From positions 1 to 25,409 of the forward strand of contig CAYRKH010000044.1 in the NCBI GenBank assembly GCA_964424805.1: a stretch of 25,409 nt of DNA, written 5' to 3'. Positions 21,010 through 25,409 of this stretch are shown one piece after another (positions within the stretch are counted from its first letter, which is position 1; the number at the start of each line of letters is the position of its first letter). This DNA is from IDS-8 sp964424805 (GTDB lineage: Bacteria > Pseudomonadota > Gammaproteobacteria > Steroidobacterales > Woeseiaceae). The notes beneath the pieces are model-generated. The model did no database searches. It saw nothing but the letters and a program-made list of their open reading frames with translations, and was not told where the DNA came from. A program made the position numbers and the translations under genes.

Positions 21010-21716
21010 GACTTCTCCATCATCGAACGCAGGCGGATCAACGCTTGCCCGTGGATCTGGCACACCCGCGATTCGCTGACTTCCAGCACGGCGCCGATTT
21101 CCTTCAGGTTCAGCTCCTGCTCGTAATAGAGCGACAGCACGAGGCGCTCACGCTCCGGCAAGCGGCCCACGGCATCGGCAAGCTGCTCTTTGAACTGCAG
21201 GCAGGACAGCACGTGGTCCGGCGCCTCGTTGCCGGGCGCTTCCGCCGGAGCGGCCGGCGTGTTCTCCTGCGCTTCCTCGAAGCTGAACAGGCGGCTGCCG
21301 GCGGCATCGCGCAGGACGTTGTGGTACTCGTCTATCGAGATGCCGACGAGTGCCGCTACTTCCCGACCCTCGGCGGGGCGGCCGGTGCGCGCTTCCAGCG
21401 TCCGCATCGCTTCGCTTACCTGGCGAAACTTGTGGCGTACCGAACGGGGCGTCCAGTCCTGCTTGCGAACCTCATCGAGCATTGCGCCGCGAACGCGGAT
21501 ACCGGCCCAGGTCTCGAAACTCGCGCCGCGCGTCGGATCGAAATTCGCGGCCGCCTCGAGCAGCCCGATCATGCCGGCCTGCATCAGGTCATCGAACTCG
21601 ACGGTCGGCGGCAGGCGCCCGGCAAGGTGACAGGCGATGCGCTTCACGAGGCCGACGCTCTCCGAGACCAGCTCTTCCTGCGTCGGGTACGCCTGCACGG
21701 CAGCAGCTCCGTTCAT
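21006..21716 (-). CDS. fliA: FliA flagellar sigma factor (sigma-28)
   Basis: FliA directs RNA polymerase to late flagellar promoters such as the one upstream of pomA. The 236-aa protein has region 2 (EFDDLMQAGMIGLLEAAANFD, FETWAGIRVRGAMLDEVRKQDW), region 3 (about 105-140) and region 4 (LPERERLVLSLYYEQELNLKEIGAVLEVSESRVCQIHGQA in parts). I chose ATG 21716, which overlaps the flhG stop (ATGA); a GTG two codons upstream is possible. The anti-sigma FlgM is not in the window. Confidence 0.96.
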   Translation of the reverse strand: MNGAAAVQAYPTQEELVSESVGLVKRIACHLAGRLPPTVEFDDLMQAGMIGLLEAAANFDPTRGASFETWAGIRVRGAMLDEVRKQDWTPRSVRHKFRQVSEAMRTLEARTGRPAEGREVAALVGISIDEYHNVLRDAAGSRLFSFEEAQENTPAAPAEAPGNEAPDHVLSCLQFKEQLADAVGRLPERERLVLSLYYEQELNLKEIGAVLEVSESRVCQIHGQALIRLRSMMEKS

Positions 21717-22588
21717 GAGCACGCTCCGGCCGGGACCTGCCTGTCGGCCTGCAGCAGGCGCTCGAAAAAGAACTGGATCCCGCCGCTCGCGCGGCTGCCC
21801 GGCAGCTGCACGACGGCGTCGGCGAGCCGCCTGAACGCACGGCTCGCGTCGCAGTCCGGGTAAGCCTCGACCACCGCGCGCTGCTCGCGCACGGCGCTGC
21901 GGAGTAAACGGTCATCGGGAACGTCGCCGAGATGCCGCAGCACCACGTCGAGATAGCGGTCCGTGACCTTGCGGATCTTGCTGAAGAGCTGGTGCCCGTC
22001 GGCGCGCCCGCGCGTGCGGTTGGTCACGACCTGGAAATGCGTGATCCCGTAATGCCTGCTGAACACCTTGATCAAGGCATAGCAATCGGTGATCGATGCC
22101 GGTTCGTCGCACACCACGACGATGGCCTCCTGTGCCGCCTGGACGAAACGGCCGACGGACGGCGTGATGCCGGCGGCCGTGTCGACGATGAGGCACTGGG
22201 GCGGATCCTCGAGCTCCGCGAAGGCGTGCACGATGGCCGCCTGGGCAGCGGCCGGCAGGTCCGTCATCGCGAAGTTGCCCGAGGTGGCGGGGACGAACCG
22301 TACGCCGGCGGGGCCGCGCAGGATGGTGTCGGCGAGGGCCGCCTGCCCTTCCAGGACATGCGCCAGGTTGTACTTCGGCTGCATCCCCAACAGCACGTCC
22401 ACGTTCGCGAGACCAAGGTCGGCATCGAGCAGCATGACGTTCTGCCGGGTGCGAGCGAGCGCTACGGCGAGGTTCACCGCGACGTTGGTCTTGCCGACGC
22501 CGCCCTTGCCGCTCGTCACGGCCATGACCCTGACCGGCTCGCGCCGCATGGCGCGCTGGATGAATGCTTTCCGGGCTTGCTCACGCAT
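21713..22588 (-). CDS. flhG: FlhG (FleN) flagellar number regulator, MinD-like ATPase
   Basis: FlhG limits the number of polar flagella; in Pseudomonas the homologue FleN binds FleQ. With ATG 22588 (MREQARKAFIQRAMRR) the protein is 291 aa, the usual length, and overlaps flhF by 8 bp. A longer frame up to 22672 is unlikely. The deviant Walker A KGGVGKT is at 28-34, followed by LLDADLGLANVDVLLG (53-68), the nucleotide-binding and switch part, and IVDTAAGI. The N-terminal DQAxxLR motif that activates FlhF appears only in a weakened form (EQARKAF). Its partner FleQ is encoded, broken, 4 kb away. Confidence 0.95.
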   Translation of the reverse strand: MREQARKAFIQRAMRREPVRVMAVTSGKGGVGKTNVAVNLAVALARTRQNVMLLDADLGLANVDVLLGMQPKYNLAHVLEGQAALADTILRGPAGVRFVPATSGNFAMTDLPAAAQAAIVHAFAELEDPPQCLIVDTAAGITPSVGRFVQAAQEAIVVVCDEPASITDCYALIKVFSRHYGITHFQVVTNRTRGRADGHQLFSKIRKVTDRYLDVVLRHLGDVPDDRLLRSAVREQRAVVEAYPDCDASRAFRRLADAVVQLPGSRASGGIQFFFERLLQADRQVPAGACS

Positions 22589-23879
22589 TGGCGGCGGCCG
22601 CCTGTCCGTAGTTGTCTGCCATGGTTCGTTCGCTGACCTGCACACCGCTGCGCTCGAGGCAGTCGACGGCACGCTCCACCAGCCACAGTTTCTTGCAGTC
22701 GGCCGGATAGAGGTCGTCCGGTATGCGCTGGCCGTCGGAGAGCCACGCGGCGGGCAGCTCGTGGCGGATGAGCGTGCCGAGCACGCAGCCGAGCTGCGCG
22801 GCCTCGTCGATCTTCGTGATCACCGCGCCGGTCAGCGGCAGCTGCCGGAACTGCCGCACGGTCTCGTCGAGGCCGGCTTCCTGGCTGGTCGCCGGAAGCG
22901 TCAGGTACAGGCGCGCGCGGCCGGTATCCGCCAGGTGCGACGCCAGCCGGCTGGACAGTCCGAGGTCGCGCTGGCTTACCCCCTCGGTATCGATCAGCAC
23001 GAGCCGCTTCGAACGCACCCGATCCAGCACGCGGTCGAGCTCGCCGGTATCCGCCGCGCAGTGCACCGGCACGCCGATGACCTTTGCAAACGCTTCCAGG
23101 TGCTCGCGCGCACCGATGCGGTACGCGTCGGCGCATACGAGCGCAATGCCCGCGGCGCCGTGGCGCATGGCCCAGGCGGCGGCGAGCTTTGCGATGGTGG
23201 TCGTCTTGCCGACGCCGGTCGGGCCGACCAGCGCCGCGCTGCCGCCCTCCTCGAGCAGCCCGTCGGCGAGCACGGGCACGGCCTGTGCGAGCCTCGCCAG
23301 CGGGTCGCGCCAGAGCTGCCGGACGTTCTCGACCGGTTCGAGACCGTCGGCGATGCCGCGCGCGACGTCCGGCGCGACGCCGACCAGCGCGAGGTTGCGC
23401 AGGATCTGCGCGCGCAGCGGCGCCCGTTTCGCGGAGCGCTTCCACAAGATGCCGGAGAGCTGCGTCTCCAGAAGGCCCCGCAGGCTCCTGAGCTCCGCCT
23501 GCACGTCGGCCAGCTCGGCGGCGCCGGTGGCCGTGGTGGCGGCAGCCGCGCGCCGCGCGCCGCTATCGACCGCCGGCATACGATCGGCCAGCTCCCGGGC
23601 GAGCGGCGCTGCCGGCGGCGCTGCCTCGCTCGCGCGGGACCGCGATGCCTGCGGGCGATCGTCGGCGGCGGCGGCCGGCTGCCGGGCGGTGCGCGGGCCC
23701 GGTGCCGCGGCCGGGGCGGCCTGCCGCATCAGGGCCTCGTCGTAATCGATGGCGGCGATCAGCTCGATGCCCTCCTCCACGCGGTGAGTCGAAAGAATGA
23801 CGGCGTCGGGTCCCTGTTCCTGCCGTACCCGCCGCAGGACCTCGCGCATGTCCTTGCCGATGTATCGCTTGATCTTCAC
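22581..23879 (-). CDS. flhF: FlhF signal-recognition-type GTPase, polar flagellum placement
   Basis: FlhF marks the pole where the flagellum is built. The 432-aa protein has the B domain (MKIKRYIGKDMREVLRRVR), an Ala/Pro-rich linker at about 55-120, then the N domain, and the G domain: P-loop GPTGVGKTT at 219-227, ADAYRIGAREHLEAFAK near 250, DTEGVSQRD at 297-305 (usually DTxGMxQRD), and TKIDEAAQLG near 354. The start is GTG at 23879, preceded by GAGGACGAGG. It lies 43 bp after flhA and overlaps flhG. Confidence 0.96.
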   Translation of the reverse strand: MKIKRYIGKDMREVLRRVRQEQGPDAVILSTHRVEEGIELIAAIDYDEALMRQAAPAAAPGPRTARQPAAAADDRPQASRSRASEAAPPAAPLARELADRMPAVDSGARRAAAATTATGAAELADVQAELRSLRGLLETQLSGILWKRSAKRAPLRAQILRNLALVGVAPDVARGIADGLEPVENVRQLWRDPLARLAQAVPVLADGLLEEGGSAALVGPTGVGKTTTIAKLAAAWAMRHGAAGIALVCADAYRIGAREHLEAFAKVIGVPVHCAADTGELDRVLDRVRSKRLVLIDTEGVSQRDLGLSSRLASHLADTGRARLYLTLPATSQEAGLDETVRQFRQLPLTGAVITKIDEAAQLGCVLGTLIRHELPAAWLSDGQRIPDDLYPADCKKLWLVERAVDCLERSGVQVSERTMADNYGQAAAANA

Positions 23880-23922
23880 TGCCTCGTCCTCAGGTCATGT
23901 CCAATGGGTGCCGGGCGCCGGA

Positions 23923-25409
23923 TCAGCCGACCGCCGCCAGCATCTGGATGCGTTTGTCGTCGGGAATTTCGTTGTAGGCCAGCACGTGCAGGTTGCGGAT
24001 GCCGCGCAGCATGCGCGCGAGCCACGGCCTGAGCGTCGGCGCCACCAGCAGGACGGCAGGCTCGCCCGCCGCCTCCTGCTTCTCCGCCTGGCCGGTCAGC
24101 GACTCGTGCAGGCGGGCGACCAGCCCGGGCTCGAGCCCGGGGCTCCCGCCCTCGCGCGACGACTCACTCAGGATGCGCTCGAGCTCGGGCTCGAGGGTCA
24201 TGACCGGCAGGTCGGGACGCAGGCCCGCGACCGACTGCACGATGGAGCGGCCGAGCGCGACGCGCACGGACGCCGACAGCGCGTCCGGGTCCTGCGTTTT
24301 CGTGCCTTCCTCGGCCAGCGTCTCCGCGATTTTGCGGATGTTGCGGACGGGGATGCGCTCTTCGAGCAGGTTCTGCAGCACGCGCGCTACCACGCCCAGC
24401 GGCAGCGTCTTCGGCGTCAGTTCCTCGACCAGCTTCGGGGCCGATGCGGCGAGGCGCTCCAGCAGCCGCTGCGTTTCCTCGTGACCGAGCAGCTCGTGGG
24501 CATGATCTTTCAGGATCTGGCTCAGGTGCGTCGCCACGACGGTGCCGGGATCGACGACGGTGTAGCCGAGCATCTGGGCCTCTTCCCGCTTCGCCGGTTC
24601 GATCCAGTACGCGGTCAGGCCGAAGGCCGGGTCCGCGGTCTTGATGCCCTGGACGCTGCCGAACACCTGGCCCGGATCGATTGCCAGCTCCTTGTCGACG
24701 TGCACCTCGCCTTCGCCGACCGGCACCCCGGCAAGCGAGATGCGATAGGCGTTCGGCGCGATGTCGAGGTTGTCGCGGATGTGCACCGCGGAGACGAGGA
24801 ACCCGAGCTCCTCCGTGAGCTTTCGGCGCACGCCCTTGATACGCGCCACCAGCGCGCCGTTGCGCTGCCGGTCCACCAGCGGGATGAGCCGGTAGCCGAC
24901 GTCCAGCCCGATCATGTCGACCGGGTCGACGTCAGCCCAGCCGAGCTCCGGCAGCGGGGCATCCGCGCGTGGGGCCTCCTCGGGCGCCGGGGCGGCGGGC
25001 AGCGGCTGGCGCGACAGCCGCCACGCGCCGAAGGCGGCGGCGGCCGCCAGGCCGAGGAATGCGAGGTTCGGCATACCGGGTATGACGCCGAGCACGGTCA
25101 TGACGCCGGCGGTCACGATCAGCGCGCGCGGGTCGCGAAACAGCTGCCGGAAGATCTGCCGGCCCACGTCCTCGGAACGGGAGGCGCGCGTGATAATGAT
25201 GGCCACGGAGGTCGACAGGAGCAGCGCGGGCACCTGGGCGGCCAGCCCGTCGCCGATCATCAGCAGCGTATAGATCTCGAACGCCGAGCCGAGCGTCAGG
25301 TCGTGCTGCACCGTGCCGATGACCAGTCCGCCGATCACGTTGATGAACAGGATCAGGATGCCGGCGATGGCGTCGCCGCGCACGAACTTGCTCGCACCGT
25401 CCATCGCGC
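23923..25409 (-). CDS. flhA: FlhA flagellar export gate protein, C-terminal part (cut by window edge)
   Basis: About 495 codons are visible of a protein normally near 700 aa; the N-terminal part lies beyond 25409. The frame is open to the edge. The first visible residues, AMDGASKFVRGDAIAGIL, are the conserved internal loop of FlhA, so the ATG at 25404 is not the true start. Remaining membrane helices follow, then the linker and the large cytoplasmic domain (VGYRLIPLVDRQRNG, YRISLAGVPVGEGEVHVDKELAI, GYTVVDPGTVVATHLSQIL, LPLGVVARVLQNLLEERIPVRN), which docks chaperone-substrate complexes during type III export. It heads the flhF-flhG-fliA operon. Confidence 0.97.
   Translation of the reverse strand, partial: AMDGASKFVRGDAIAGILILFINVIGGLVIGTVQHDLTLGSAFEIYTLLMIGDGLAAQVPALLLSTSVAIIITRASRSEDVGRQIFRQLFRDPRALIVTAGVMTVLGVIPGMPNLAFLGLAAAAAFGAWRLSRQPLPAAPAPEEAPRADAPLPELGWADVDPVDMIGLDVGYRLIPLVDRQRNGALVARIKGVRRKLTEELGFLVSAVHIRDNLDIAPNAYRISLAGVPVGEGEVHVDKELAIDPGQVFGSVQGIKTADPAFGLTAYWIEPAKREEAQMLGYTVVDPGTVVATHLSQILKDHAHELLGHEETQRLLERLAASAPKLVEELTPKTLPLGVVARVLQNLLEERIPVRNIRKIAETLAEEGTKTQDPDALSASVRVALGRSIVQSVAGLRPDLPVMTLEPELERILSESSREGGSPGLEPGLVARLHESLTGQAEKQEAAGEPAVLLVAPTLRPWLARMLRGIRNLHVLAYNEIPDDKRIQMLAAVG

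Noticed and set aside
22089..24032. 647-aa plus-strand ORF opposite flhG and flhF
   Set aside because: Antisense shadow across two overlapping, fully recognisable flagellar genes; composition is Ala/Arg/Ser-rich and it has no domain.

Overview
The window is a GC-rich chromosomal segment. Its gene content points to a Gammaproteobacterium with a polar flagellum: the order rpsB-tsf-pyrH-frr-uppS-cdsA-rseP-bamA, divergent map-glnD-dapD-dapE, a yoaA-tsaB pair, FlhF/FlhG/FliA/FleQ-type flagellar control, and Vibrio/Pseudomonas-like PomAB. I cannot place the genus. Almost everything here is housekeeping or flagellar core. I see no transposase, phage gene, CRISPR array, tRNA or rRNA.

Layout. Positions 1-7058, minus strand: a translation and envelope operon running rpsB, tsf, pyrH, frr, uppS, cdsA, (a 50-codon ORF), rseP, bamA (cut by the window edge). 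The dxr gene usually found between cdsA and rseP is absent. A 379-bp repeat-rich insertion separates pyrH from frr. Positions 7059-7468: divergent promoter region with a good sigma-70 promoter and a structured leader for rpsB. Positions 7469-13013, plus strand: map, glnD, dapD, dapE (start-Met removal, nitrogen/PII signalling, lysine and diaminopimelate synthesis). Positions 13107-16311, minus strand: yoaA, tsaB, dsbB. Two REP-like palindromes lie after dapD and between dapE and dsbB; their terminal GTAG supplies the TAG stop codon of all three adjoining genes.

Positions 16394-25409 are flagellar. A FleQ-type master regulator on the minus strand is broken into two reading frames by an apparent one-base slip. 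It is divergent from a plus-strand pomA-pomB-tPilZ operon that has an excellent FliA (sigma-28) promoter. That operon converges, with only 21 bp between stops, on the minus-strand operon flhA (cut by the edge), flhF, flhG, fliA, a 53-aa small protein and a DUF2802 protein. The chemotaxis genes that often sit between fliA and DUF2802 in relatives are not there.

How the parts fit: FleQ (sigma-54 activator, antagonised by FlhG) would drive early flagellar genes including flhA-flhF-flhG-fliA; FliA then drives the motor operon pomAB-PilZ. The most unusual observations are the split fleQ, the stop-donating REP palindromes, the missing dxr, and the long perfect inverted repeat inside the essential pyrH-frr operon. 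No wholly new multi-gene system is evident.
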